Part shown: positions 1 to 6,525 of the stretch, piece by piece
Layout: each line of letters begins with the position of its first letter
Numbering within the stretch: position 1 is the first letter of the stretch
Assembly: GCA_018400625.1 (NCBI GenBank)
Contig: JAGYMJ010000487.1
Location: forward strand, 1 to 10,692
DNA length: 10,692 bases
Reading direction: 5' to 3'
DNA from: Planctomycetota bacterium
GTDB lineage: Bacteria; Planctomycetota; Brocadiia; SM23-32
Notes under the pieces: model-generated
The model's database searches: none
What the model was told of the DNA's origin: nothing
What the model saw: the letters and a program-made list of their open reading frames with translations, nothing else
Program-made: the position numbers and the translations under genes

Positions 1-1093
1 CCATCAGAGGACGCAGGCTCCTTCCCTGGAATTCCGGGGGAATACTTGCACCCGCGATATCAAGGAAAAGGGGCGCGAAGTCAACATTTAAGGCGATATC
101 CTCATTGACGCTCCCCGGCTTTATCTCCTTTGGATACTTGACAACAAAGGGCATACGTAATGATTCCTCATACATAAACCGCTTATCATACCAGCCATGA
201 TCGCCCAAAAAAAAGCCCTGGTCGGAGGTATAGACAACCATCGTGTTTTCATCAAGCCCCTCAGCTTCGAGATAATCAAGCACTCTCCCGACATTATCAT
301 CGACACTGGCGATGACTCTGAGGTAGTCCTTGATATAACGCTGATAGGCCCAGCGGCGCAATTCATTCTCCGGCATTTCCACGGCGACCTCACATTTGAG
401 GTCAATATTCTTCATATGGGGACCGACCCGCATACGCGCTGCTTCAGCCGCCGAAGCTCGCCCCTTGTAATCATCGAAAAGGGTATCGGGCTCCGGAACG
501 TTTTCGTTCAGAAACATACCTTCATGTTTTTCATCGGGAAACCAGGGGCGATGCGGGGCCTTATGATGGCACATCATACAGAACGGGCGTTCACTGTCGC
601 GCTCTTTCAGCCACTCAAGACTCAAATCCGTAATAATATCGGTGACATATCCCGGGATTGTTTTTTTTTCGCCCCCATCGGGGCCCTTGAAAAAAAACTC
701 GGGGTTGTGATACCGTCCCTGGCCCGGCAAGACCGCCCAATCATCGAACCCGGTCGGACAGTGATCCGGGCCTGAGCCCAGATGCCATTTGCCAAAGATA
801 GCCGTCCGGTATCCTTCCTGCTGCAACAGCTTGGGGAATGTCTGCAGGCGGTTGTCCATTGGTGTTTTAAGAGTCTTGACACCATTTATATGATTGTATG
901 TGCCGGTCAGGATGGCGGCGCGGCTGGGGGTGCATATCGAATTGGTACAGAAACAATGATCAAACCGCATACCGCCTTCGGCTATGCGATCAAGGTTGGG
1001 CGTTTGATTTATCCTGCTGCCGTAACAACTCATCGCATGTGAGGCATGATCGTCGGACATTATAAATACAATATTTGGCCGGGAATCCTTCAT
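1..1093 (-). CDS. Sulfatase (formylglycine type), 3' end outside the window
   Basis: Reading the minus strand from the ATG at 1093 gives an uninterrupted frame of 364 codons that runs off the window, so the C-terminus is missing. The protein begins [20 protein letters not shown]. The DD pair (residues 14-15) is the expected metal-binding site, CTPSR (54-58) is the sulfatase signature whose Cys becomes formylglycine, and GKWHLG (101-106) and a [13 protein letters not shown] block supply further active-site residues. Such enzymes hydrolyse sulfate esters, usually on glycans; the substrate is not readable here. A GGGAG sequence precedes the start by 8-9 bases. No signal peptide is visible, so it is probably cytoplasmic. 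It is about three quarters identical by eye to the next gene upstream, indicating tandem duplication. The most divergent stretch between the copies lies near 655-700, where this gene carries long homopolymer runs. Confidence 0.93.
   Translation of the reverse strand, partial: MKDSRPNIVFIMSDDHASHAMSCYGSRINQTPNLDRIAEGGMRFDHCFCTNSICTPSRAAILTGTYNHINGVKTLKTPMDNRLQTFPKLLQQEGYRTAIFGKWHLGSGPDHCPTGFDDWAVLPGQGRYHNPEFFFKGPDGGEKKTIPGYVTDIITDLSLEWLKERDSERPFCMMCHHKAPHRPWFPDEKHEGMFLNENVPEPDTLFDDYKGRASAAEAARMRVGPHMKNIDLKCEVAVEMPENELRRWAYQRYIKDYLRVIASVDDNVGRVLDYLEAEGLDENTMVVYTSDQGFFLGDHGWYDKRFMYEESLRMPFVVKYPKEIKPGSVNEDIALNVDFAPLFLDIAGASIPPEFQGRSLRPLM
660..698. repeat. Homopolymer-flanked inverted repeat inside the sulfatase gene
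   Basis: On the plus strand G followed by eight T (660-668) pairs perfectly with eight A followed by C (690-698), and inside it CCCC (673-676) faces GGGG (680-683) across a 3-base loop. The frame stays open through it (minus strand reads [13 protein letters not shown]). The paralogue at 1170-2597 lacks these runs. Confidence 0.75.
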
Positions 1094-1169
1094 TGATTCT
1101 CTCCCAGATTATTTTTCGATAACGTTAAAATCGATGGAAACGAGGTGAATCCGGACGCAAGTTTCAGCT

Positions 1170-2597
1170 TCAATCCCGGTCCTTATAATAACGCTCGTCC
1201 CTGAGTTCCGCCTGAAGACGATGAAGTTCCTCTTTCAAGTCCTTAATAATGGAAGCATATTGGGGATCATTATAAACATTGTGCAGTTCACAGGGGTCTT
1301 GATGCAGGTCGAACAGCTCCCATTCGGGTTCGTGGATTTCATCTCCCGTACCCGGTTGATTGAGCCCATCGGCATAATAATAAATGAGTTTATATCGCTT
1401 GGTTCTTATACCATAGTGAGCATAAGCGTTATGGCATCCATCACCATGCATCCAATAGCGATAATACATAGAATCCCGCCAATCATCGGGGGTTTCCCCA
1501 CGCAGCAGCGGACGGATGCTCCGGCCCTGGAATGATTCCGGCTCGGACACGCCGGCCAGGTCGAGGAACAGCGAGGGGAAATCGACATTCAAGGCGATGT
1601 CATCGTTGACAGACCCCGGCTCGATTTCCTTTGGGTACTTGACAATGAATGGCATTCGCAACGCTTCTTCATACATAAACCGCTTATCAAACCAACCGTG
1701 GTCGCCAAGGAAAAAGCCCTGATCGGAGGTATAGATAACCATCGTGTTTTCGTCCAGTCCTTCTTCCTCAAGATAATCGAGCAGGCGTCCGACGTTATCA
1801 TCCACGCTTGCAATTACTCTCAGATAATCTTTGATATAACGCTGGTAGGCCCAGGCGCGCAACTGTTTTTCGGGCAGTTCTTCGGGCACTTCACTTTTCA
1901 GGTCCCTGTAGCTCATATGCGGCCCCACCCGCATCCGGGCAGCTTCGGCCGCTGAAGCCCGGTTGGAATAATCGTCGTAAAGTGTTTCCGGTTCGGGAAC
2001 ATCTTCATTTAAAAACATACCTGCATGCTTCTCGTCAGGGTACCAGGGACGGTGTGGGGCCTTATGATGGCAGAGCAGGCAGAACGGTGCGTCGGGATTG
2101 CGGTCTTTGAGCCAATCAAGGCTCATATCCGTAACAATATCTGTCACATAGCCTGTTTCGGTATATCTTTGGAGTCCATTTTCGTTTTCGCAAATAAACT
2201 CCGGATTATGATATCGCCCCTGGCCGGGAAGCACGGTCCAATCATCGAACCCTTTCGGGCAGCTATCGGGTTCGGTACCGAGGTGCCATTTCCCGAAGAT
2301 AGCGGTTTGATAGCCGTTATCCTGGAGCAATTGGGGGAATGCTGCCAGATCGGGATTCATTCGGGCGGGCGAGAGCGTCGTGGCGCCGTTGATATGACTA
2401 TAGGTGCCTGTCAGGATTGATGCACGGCTTGGAGTGCATAGCGCGTTGGTACAGAAGCAATTATCCAACCTCATCCCCCCCTTCGCAATACGGTCTATAT
2501 TGGGAGTTTGGTTTATTTGACTGCCATAGCAGCTCATGGCATGTGATGCGTGATCATCCGACATTATGAAGATGATATTAGGTCCGGGGTCGGCCAT
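1170..2597 (-). CDS. Sulfatase (formylglycine type), complete
   Basis: This 475-residue protein is of normal length for a one-domain sulfatase. It has DD at 14-15 (metal), CTPSR at 54-58 (Cys54 modified to formylglycine by a maturase encoded elsewhere), FGKWHLG at 101-107, HHKAPH at 177-182 and [18 protein letters not shown] at 291-307, where Asp292, Gln293 and the following His/Lys would complete the metal and sulfate site. The last block resembles the N-acetylglucosamine-6-sulfatase/heparan-type branch, but the substrate is uncertain. An AGGAGG lies 12 bases before the ATG; a nearer ATG is in another frame. There is no N-terminal hydrophobic segment, unlike most glycan-foraging sulfatases, so it may act on imported material in the cytoplasm. 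It is followed after 76 bases by a close paralogue in the same direction; the two probably share a transcript. Confidence 0.95.
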   Translation of the reverse strand: MADPGPNIIFIMSDDHASHAMSCYGSQINQTPNIDRIAKGGMRLDNCFCTNALCTPSRASILTGTYSHINGATTLSPARMNPDLAAFPQLLQDNGYQTAIFGKWHLGTEPDSCPKGFDDWTVLPGQGRYHNPEFICENENGLQRYTETGYVTDIVTDMSLDWLKDRNPDAPFCLLCHHKAPHRPWYPDEKHAGMFLNEDVPEPETLYDDYSNRASAAEAARMRVGPHMSYRDLKSEVPEELPEKQLRAWAYQRYIKDYLRVIASVDDNVGRLLDYLEEEGLDENTMVIYTSDQGFFLGDHGWFDKRFMYEEALRMPFIVKYPKEIEPGSVNDDIALNVDFPSLFLDLAGVSEPESFQGRSIRPLLRGETPDDWRDSMYYRYWMHGDGCHNAYAHYGIRTKRYKLIYYYADGLNQPGTGDEIHEPEWELFDLHQDPCELHNVYNDPQYASIIKDLKEELHRLQAELRDERYYKDRD

Positions 2598-2675
2598 AGT
2601 CTGTCATTTCCTCCTGTTGTTAAAAAAACCTTGGATTGGTGGAAAAGCACAATGAGGCATTAAAAAAAACTCTTG

Positions 2676-3101
2676 TCACATTCTGAATTTCATCATTTTG
2701 CGCGCGCTAGCTGCCAGTCCGGGCTTTAATTCTTGATGCGGGAGCGGCATAGAGGGGATTGTAAACCAAGTAACCCGAAAATCGGTCACAATGCTCATTA
2801 AAAAGTTCTTCTGTCTGCAAATTACCGGGCAGACCTTCCCCACACAGAGCGGTTTATTCTCCAGCAGCCGATTTGGCGGTTGAACCTGTTTTTTGTGCAG
2901 CGGCTTAAGCTTCAATAGCCGTTCTGCATTGCCATGCACAATCAGATGACGCTGATCCACGCTCAGACGTGCATGTGCAAGAGCAGCAATTGCGGCACCG
3001 TAATGGGCCTTATAGCCAATACCCAAAAGCACCCTGTGAGCGCCGGAACTTCCGTTTAACCATTCCAGCGTATCACGCATGTGCAACCAGGATGTATCCA
3101 C
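2676..3101 (-). pseudogene. Decayed TIM-barrel amidohydrolase remnant
   Basis: The open frame begins with GTG directly after an in-frame TAA, three bases past the end of rpsU, and has no clear ribosome binding site. Residues 2-65 read like the C-terminal end of a metal-dependent amidohydrolase (Amidohydro_2 type): DTSWLHMRDTLEWL, then HRVLLGIG, then LSVDQRHLIVHGNAERLLKL. In the family the middle block is normally RVLFGSD, whose Asp binds metal; here Ser-Asp is Ile-Gly (codons at 3015-3020), each one base change from the usual codons. After NRLLENKPLC the frame loses family character, while the frame offset by two bases reads TEELFNEHCDRFSGYLVYNP and stops at TAG (2707-2709). That second piece resembles an N-terminal region of a similar amidohydrolase. 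I infer a truncated, frameshifted relic, perhaps of two tandem genes. A short expressed protein cannot be excluded. Confidence 0.6.
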
Positions 3102-3105
3102 TTAA

Positions 3106-3315
3106 CTAATTTTTTGCCAGATTACCGGCTGTTTTCTGGGCTTTACGTATGGTTTTAATCCTTTCTTCTTCTTTCCTTTTACGGACTTCGGAAGGTTTTT
3201 CAAAACGGGCTGTGCTCCTCATACGGTTTACGACACCTTCTTTATCACATATTTTCTTGAACCTGCGCAAAGCTTCACGAATTTCTTCATCGGGCTTTAC
3301 TATAATCTTTGCCAT
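3106..3315 (-). CDS. rpsU: 30S ribosomal protein S21
   Basis: The 69-residue product begins MAKIIVKPDEEIREALRRFKK and continues with a KICDKEGVV segment, FEKPSEVRKRKEEE, and a lysine-rich tail. This matches bacterial S21 in length (about 60-71 residues) and in order: a short beta start, the ALRRFKR-like helix, a small linker, the F-x-KP-x-x-x-RKR motif and a basic second helix. S21 joins the small subunit near the anti-Shine-Dalgarno end of 16S rRNA and aids initiation. The gene has its own strong promoter and an almost full-length Shine-Dalgarno sequence. The amidohydrolase relic starts three bases after its stop, so whatever truncated that relic did so up to the very end of rpsU. Confidence 0.93.
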   Translation of the reverse strand: MAKIIVKPDEEIREALRRFKKICDKEGVVNRMRSTARFEKPSEVRKRKEEERIKTIRKAQKTAGNLAKN

Positions 3316-3325
3316 CTGCTAAGTT

Positions 3326-3336
3326 TCACCTCCTTC
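3326..3336 (-). promoter_or_regulatory. Extended Shine-Dalgarno of rpsU
   Basis: The minus strand reads GAAGGAGGTGA, ten contiguous bases of which complement the 3' end of 16S rRNA. It sits about 12 bases before the rpsU ATG, rather far, but its strength fits a highly expressed ribosomal protein gene. Confidence 0.8.
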
Positions 3337-3406
3337 ATTGCATTTTAGAACAGTTAAATAATAATTTTTGTTATTGACTTCTTTACTAAGACCATGATTT
3401 TATGTT

Positions 3407-3434
3407 ATTATACCAAGAAGAAGAAATAGTTCAA
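3407..3434 (-). promoter_or_regulatory. Sigma70-type promoter of rpsU
   Basis: On the minus strand TTGAAC (3429-3434) is followed after 16 bases by TATAAT (3407-3412), preceded by TGG, an extended -10. Predicted transcription start is near 3400, giving a leader of about 85 bases to the rpsU start codon. Confidence 0.75.
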
Positions 3435-3464
3435 ATGATGGGACAGGAATCAAATGGCTTTTTA

Positions 3465-3473
3465 TGATATAAT
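3465..3473 (+). promoter_or_regulatory. Candidate extended -10 promoter for the foldase-clpP pair
   Basis: TGATATAAT on the plus strand is a perfect TGn-TATAAT extended -10, but I see no good -35 at 16-18 bases. A start near 3480 would make a roughly 195-base leader beginning inside the hairpin at 3477-3507. Confidence 0.4.
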
Positions 3474-3476
3474 ATC

Positions 3477-3507
3477 TTTTCATGTTCTGAAAAAAAGAAC
3501 ATGAAAA
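3477..3507. repeat. Perfect 12-bp inverted repeat
   Basis: TTTTCATGTTCT (3477-3488) and AGAACATGAAAA (3496-3507) are exact reverse complements around a 7-base loop. It lies in the divergent spacer, about 40 bases upstream of the rpsU -35 and just downstream of the candidate plus-strand -10. It could be an operator, or a stem-loop at the 5' end of the foldase mRNA. It has no GC-rich stem and no gene ending nearby, so a terminator is unlikely. Confidence 0.7.
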
Positions 3508-3542
3508 TGTTTATTGATTGCAGATTTTCAAATCCTTTAATC

Positions 3543-3604
3543 GTCAATGCTCACTGCATCCTGTCTCGGCGGGAACTCGGGCACCATGCCTGAGCACTAC
3601 TGAC
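3543..3604 (+). other. Possible structured leader RNA in the 3316-3674 spacer
   Basis: This GC-richer block sits within an AT-rich 359-base spacer. Outer arms GTCA (3543-3546)/TGAC (3601-3604) and GCTCA (3549-3553)/TGAGC (3591-3595) enclose GGCA/TGCC around a CCA loop. Alternatively CTCGGGCA (3576-3583) pairs with TGCCTGAG (3587-3594), with one G-U, and competes for 3591-3594. I do not recognise a known riboswitch or small RNA. Downstream, AAAGGAG (3639-3645) precedes a tiny TTG-initiated frame of five codons (3650-3667). The rest of the spacer shows nothing else beyond the promoters and the 12-bp repeat. Confidence 0.35.
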
Positions 3605-3674
3605 CAGACCTTGATTTAGTGGATATTTACCTCGACTTAAAGGAGCCGGTTGCTGAACTTTAATTAAAGGTCAC

Positions 3675-4745
3675 ATGAAATTTATGAGGATGCCTTTGCA
3701 TAAAAACAAAACGATAAGATGCTGCTTTTATCTACTCGTTTTGCTTGTTATCTTTTTCGTTTCGAACGTGCGGGCGGCGGCTAAAGCGGGCGGAGAAGAG
3801 ACCATTTTGGTTCATTATAACGGCAATAATATAACACAGAGAGAATTGGATACATTTATCAAAGTGTTTTTCATTCCGGAAGAATACCGCAGTGAATGGG
3901 ATACCGCCCCGGAATTTGAAAGACGCTCTTTAAGAGGCGAGGCCATTTCGGATATGCTCGAGATAAAGCTGGTGTTATCAACGGCAAAGGAGAAATTCAG
4001 GGAAACCAACCAAAACATGGATGCTGTCATTCAGGAAGCCGTTGAGGATAGACTTACTGAAATGAAGGAAAAACGCGGTTCACGCCGTGCCGTGGTAGAA
4101 GGGATGCATGAAATGGGTATAACTTTGAATGAATGGAAAAACTTACAATCTCAAATGATATTATATCAGTCTTTCATGGGGCAGGAAGTCAAAAAACCGC
4201 ATGTTAAACCGGCAAAAATGAAAGATTATTATTACAGGAACAGAAATGATTTCAAGGTTCCACAAAAAATTTATTACAGGACATTATATGTGACTCCCCG
4301 AGGGGGTGAAGACAGGGAGGATGTCAGAGACCGGGCGGAAAGAATTGTCGAACTGGCAAGAGAAGGAGAAGACTTCAAAGAACTGGTCAGAAGATACTCT
4401 TTCAATTATGACGAAGCCACTGAGGGTTTGCATAGTGAAGAAATACCTGAAAATCATCCCCATTGGCGACCTGCGTCGGTCCGAGGATTGCAGCCTGGTG
4501 AAATCTCCGATGTGATCGACAGAGGGCAGACTTTCGTCATTGCAAAATTAGAAAAGATCGAAGAGGCAGGGATCAAAGACTTTCGAGAGGTTCAAGGAGA
4601 GATATACAAAAAGCTGATGATGCAAAAATTCGAGGAAAATCAGAGAAATTTTTTAGACAGATTAGAGAAAAAAGCGCACGTGGAATTTACAGAAGAAGCC
4701 CGAAGACTGATAGGTAAAGACGATATATTTTCATATGAACACTAA
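3675..4745 (+). CDS. SurA/PpiC-like periplasmic foldase
   Basis: The 356-residue protein opens with basic residues and a hydrophobic stretch (about 17-30, LLVLLVIFFV) ending NVRAAA, a clear Sec signal peptide or lone membrane anchor. Residues 42-190 form a charged, helical SurA-N-like domain containing NITQRELDTFIK. A parvulin-like domain (about 198-295) is recognisable from KIYYRTLYVTP, the G-x-DFKELVRRYS segment and LQPGEISDVIDRGQTFVIAKLE. The usual GGDLGW segment is replaced by EGLHSEEIPENHP, so prolyl isomerase activity may be lost and chaperone function retained. A C-terminal helix (about 300-340) resembles the SurA tail. Its likely role is folding exported or outer-membrane proteins. 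A short AAAGG lies 4 bases before the ATG; starts at residues 4 or 6 are possible. It is followed after 14 bases by the ClpP-like gene. Family assignment is good; the specific name is not secure. Confidence 0.8.
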   Translation: MKFMRMPLHKNKTIRCCFYLLVLLVIFFVSNVRAAAKAGGEETILVHYNGNNITQRELDTFIKVFFIPEEYRSEWDTAPEFERRSLRGEAISDMLEIKLVLSTAKEKFRETNQNMDAVIQEAVEDRLTEMKEKRGSRRAVVEGMHEMGITLNEWKNLQSQMILYQSFMGQEVKKPHVKPAKMKDYYYRNRNDFKVPQKIYYRTLYVTPRGGEDREDVRDRAERIVELAREGEDFKELVRRYSFNYDEATEGLHSEEIPENHPHWRPASVRGLQPGEISDVIDRGQTFVIAKLEKIEEAGIKDFREVQGEIYKKLMMQKFEENQRNFLDRLEKKAHVEFTEEARRLIGKDDIFSYEH

Positions 4746-4759
4746 AAATATTTTTAATT

Positions 4760-5371
4760 ATGAATACTGAAAAAAAAGATCTAATCAATGGATGTGAAAA
4801 GGAAGAGACGGAAAAGAATAAGGCAAGGCCTTTTGCAGAGCGACTTTTCAAATCAAGAACTGTATTGGCTTCAAAACCGGTCTCTAAAGAGTTGTCGGAA
4901 TCAATAAATTCTCAATTGCTCTTGCTGGATGATGAGGCCCCCTCAGAACCGATTAACCTTTATATCAATTCCCCCGGCGGGGATGTCGATGCGGGATATG
5001 CCATCTTCGATATGATCCGTTTTATATCGTCACCGGTGCGCTGCATCGCTAACGGACTCACCGCAAGCGCAGCGGTCGTGGTCTTGCTGGCCGCGAAAAA
5101 GGAAAATCGACTGAGTACGCCTAACTCACGGTTCTTGATGCACCAGCCTTCGACCGGTGTCAGGGGTGCTACCGCCGATATAAAAATCGAAGCTAATGAA
5201 ATCGTCAAGATGAGAGAAAAGATCAACAAACTCATTTCGGATGAAACAGGGCAGTCGATTGAAAAGGTCGAAAAGGACACGACACGCAACTACTGGATCG
5301 GAGCACAGGAAGCTCTTGATTACGGTTTGATAGCAAAAGTCGTCGAGTCAAAATCCGATATGGAAGACTGA
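4760..5371 (+). CDS. clpP: ClpP-family protease subunit with Asn in the triad
   Basis: This 203-residue protein has the ClpP core: LYINSPGGDVDAGYAIFDMI (67-86), GLTASAAVVV (99-108) with the nucleophile Ser103, and NSRFLMHQPS (122-131) with His128, 25 residues later as in E. coli ClpP. Aligning TGQSIEKVEKDTTRNYW with E. coli TGQSLEQIERDTERDRF places Asn177 where E. coli has its catalytic Asp (Asp171 mature). Listeria ClpP1 is known to have Asn at this site. The N-terminus (1-28, Lys/Glu-rich) lacks the usual mature VPMVIEQ-type axial-loop segment, so pairing with Clp ATPases may differ. No clear Shine-Dalgarno is visible ahead of the ATG; translation is probably coupled to the foldase 14 bases upstream. 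It may be a secondary ClpP that works with a canonical partner. No Clp ATPase gene is in the window. Confidence 0.88.
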   Translation: MNTEKKDLINGCEKEETEKNKARPFAERLFKSRTVLASKPVSKELSESINSQLLLLDDEAPSEPINLYINSPGGDVDAGYAIFDMIRFISSPVRCIANGLTASAAVVVLLAAKKENRLSTPNSRFLMHQPSTGVRGATADIKIEANEIVKMREKINKLISDETGQSIEKVEKDTTRNYWIGAQEALDYGLIAKVVESKSDMED

Positions 5372-5414
5372 CGGACAATTCTTAAAAGGGCTTTTTTTAC
5401 GATCAAGCTGAATC

Positions 5415-5534
5415 GTAAGTATTCAGTGAACCACGTTCTTTATCGCAATTTCACCTCATGGGAGCACCAAGCCCCAGCTTGGCTTCGTTAGCTTTCCCAG
5501 GATGCGACAACGACGAACGGGGAAGTATTCAGTA
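5415..5534 (+). repeat. Solo IS66-like end, REP-like hairpin and second partial end
   Basis: GTAAGTATTCAGTGAACCAC (5415-5434) matches the ends of the two 83-bp elements in this window, but no inverted partner occurs 83 bases away. Instead GGAAGTATTCAGTAAG (5521-5536) repeats it in direct orientation and overlaps the rsmA stop codon. Between them TGGGAGC and GCTTTCCCA bracket a perfect CCAAGC-CCCA-GCTTGG hairpin (5468-5483), and CGTTC (5434-5438) faces GAACG (5514-5518). This is the spacer between convergent clpP and rsmA, so the structure could also limit read-through. No target duplication was found. Confidence 0.55.
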
Positions 5535-6431
5535 AGCCCTTTGTGTTTCCGTCAGCAGGTTCGCAAGATGAACCAATTCAGCCGTAGTCAACTCCCCCGG
5601 CCGTTTTTTTTCATTGATGCCGGACTTCTCAATCAAACGGTTGGCTGCATCTCCACCAAATCCCATTTTCAGACCTTTTCGAAGCATTTTCCTCCGATTT
5701 TGGAAAAGCAGGTTAACGAGTTTTGAGAAAACACGGTATTCTCCTGCTGTGATTTCCGGTTCGCGACGGACAATATCCACAAGAGCGGAACGTACCTCGG
5801 GCTGCGGCCAGAATTCCGAAGGGGCAACCTCAGCAAATACAGTCATATCGGCCCGGTAGCCGGCAAAAACAGATAAAGGCCCATATTCGGACTGCCCCGG
5901 AACGGCAGTAAGTCTCTCCGCAACTTCTTTTTGCAGCATAACACACATCCTGCCGACAGCAATTTCCCACTCCAAAATGTTGATGATGGCCGGTGAGCTT
6001 ATCTGGTAAGGAAGGTTGGCGACCACCTTGATCGGCCCGGATTGATGTACCCGGCGCAGGCTATGGGTAACCTCATCGGAAATGTGATGTTTCCCGTCAA
6101 GAAGGTCACCGTGTATCAGGAAAACATCTTCTCTCCCTTTGAGTCTCTGGGAGGCTATCTTAAATAATCCGCTGTCTATCTCTACAGATATAACCTTTCG
6201 GCACCTGTCTGCAAGCAATGAGGTAAGACGCCCGATACCGGCGCCGATTTCCAGAACGGTATCTTCCGATGTTAAGCGCGCGCAATTCAAGATTTTAGAA
6301 AACACATGTTTTGAAACGAGAAAATTCTGTCCTAATAACTTATTGGGAGAGAGATTATTGCGGCACAGAACGCTTTTCAGATAAGAAACATTGATTTCTT
6401 TATTCATAGGAAAATATTCAGTGAAGTGCAT
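5529..6431 (-). CDS. rsmA: 16S rRNA A1518/A1519 dimethyltransferase RsmA (KsgA)
   Basis: It dimethylates two adjacent adenines in the 3' terminal hairpin of 16S rRNA using S-adenosylmethionine, a late 30S assembly step. From the ATG at 6431 the protein has 300 residues: KLLGQNFL (31-38), the SAM-binding VLEIGAGIGRLTSLLA (59-74), VISVEID (80-86), HGDLL (107-111), catalytic NLPYQIS (139-145), MLQKEVAERL (165-174), FWPQPEVRSALV and KRPGELT near the end. Everything expected is present. The start is unusual. The ATG at 6431 lies inside a small transposable element, which supplies GGTGAG 6 bases upstream and codes for the extra residues MHFTEYFP. The ancestral start is probably Met9 (codon 6405-6407), which now has no Shine-Dalgarno. 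It lies downstream of ribBA on the same strand, probably co-transcribed, and converges with clpP. Confidence 0.94.
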   Translation of the reverse strand: MHFTEYFPMNKEINVSYLKSVLCRNNLSPNKLLGQNFLVSKHVFSKILNCARLTSEDTVLEIGAGIGRLTSLLADRCRKVISVEIDSGLFKIASQRLKGREDVFLIHGDLLDGKHHISDEVTHSLRRVHQSGPIKVVANLPYQISSPAIINILEWEIAVGRMCVMLQKEVAERLTAVPGQSEYGPLSVFAGYRADMTVFAEVAPSEFWPQPEVRSALVDIVRREPEITAGEYRVFSKLVNLLFQNRRKMLRKGLKMGFGGDAANRLIEKSGINEKKRPGELTTAELVHLANLLTETQRAY

Positions 6432-6492
6432 CGTTTTCTCACCACCGTGCCCTGTGCCGGTGGAGGAACAATGTGATTCACTGAGAACTTAC
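6410..6492 (+). mobile_element. 83-bp IS66-type MITE inserted at the rsmA start codon
   Basis: The left end (6410-6425) reads GAAAATATTCAGTGAA; the reverse complement of the right end (6477-6492) reads GTAAGTTCTCAGTGAA. CCACCG and CGGTGG form an inner stem near the middle, so the whole unit can fold as a long hairpin. It is flanked by a perfect 8-bp direct repeat, ATTCATAG, at 6402-6409 and 6493-6500, read as the target-site duplication. The similarity goes slightly further (17 of 18 bases from ATTCATAGGAA onward). Each ATTCATAG contains a minus-strand ATG, the rsmA start. GTAA ends plus 8-bp duplications are typical of IS66-family elements; there is no coding capacity, so it would need a transposase supplied elsewhere. 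It shares CCCTGTG and TGGAGGA with the copy at 9657-9739. Confidence 0.82.
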
Positions 6493-6525
6493 ATTCATAG
6501 GAACATATTCCCGCTTTGAGTAAAT

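Noticed and set aside
197..775. Plus-strand open frames opposite the first sulfatase (and similar ones opposite the second)
   Set aside because: They are antisense shadows of conserved sulfatase sequence with no family resemblance or ribosome binding sites.
2598..2675. Two T-tracts (minus strand) before the sulfatase start as terminators for the relic
   Set aside because: No stable stem precedes either tract.
4735..4770. Short frame MNTKNIFNYEY overlapping the foldase stop and clpP start
   Set aside because: No Shine-Dalgarno and only 11 codons; it is probably a chance frame in AT-rich DNA.
5381..5398. A-run, GGG and T-run after clpP resembling a terminator
   Set aside because: The only pairing is AAAAG with CTTTT around a 2-base loop, too tight and too AT-rich for a convincing intrinsic terminator.
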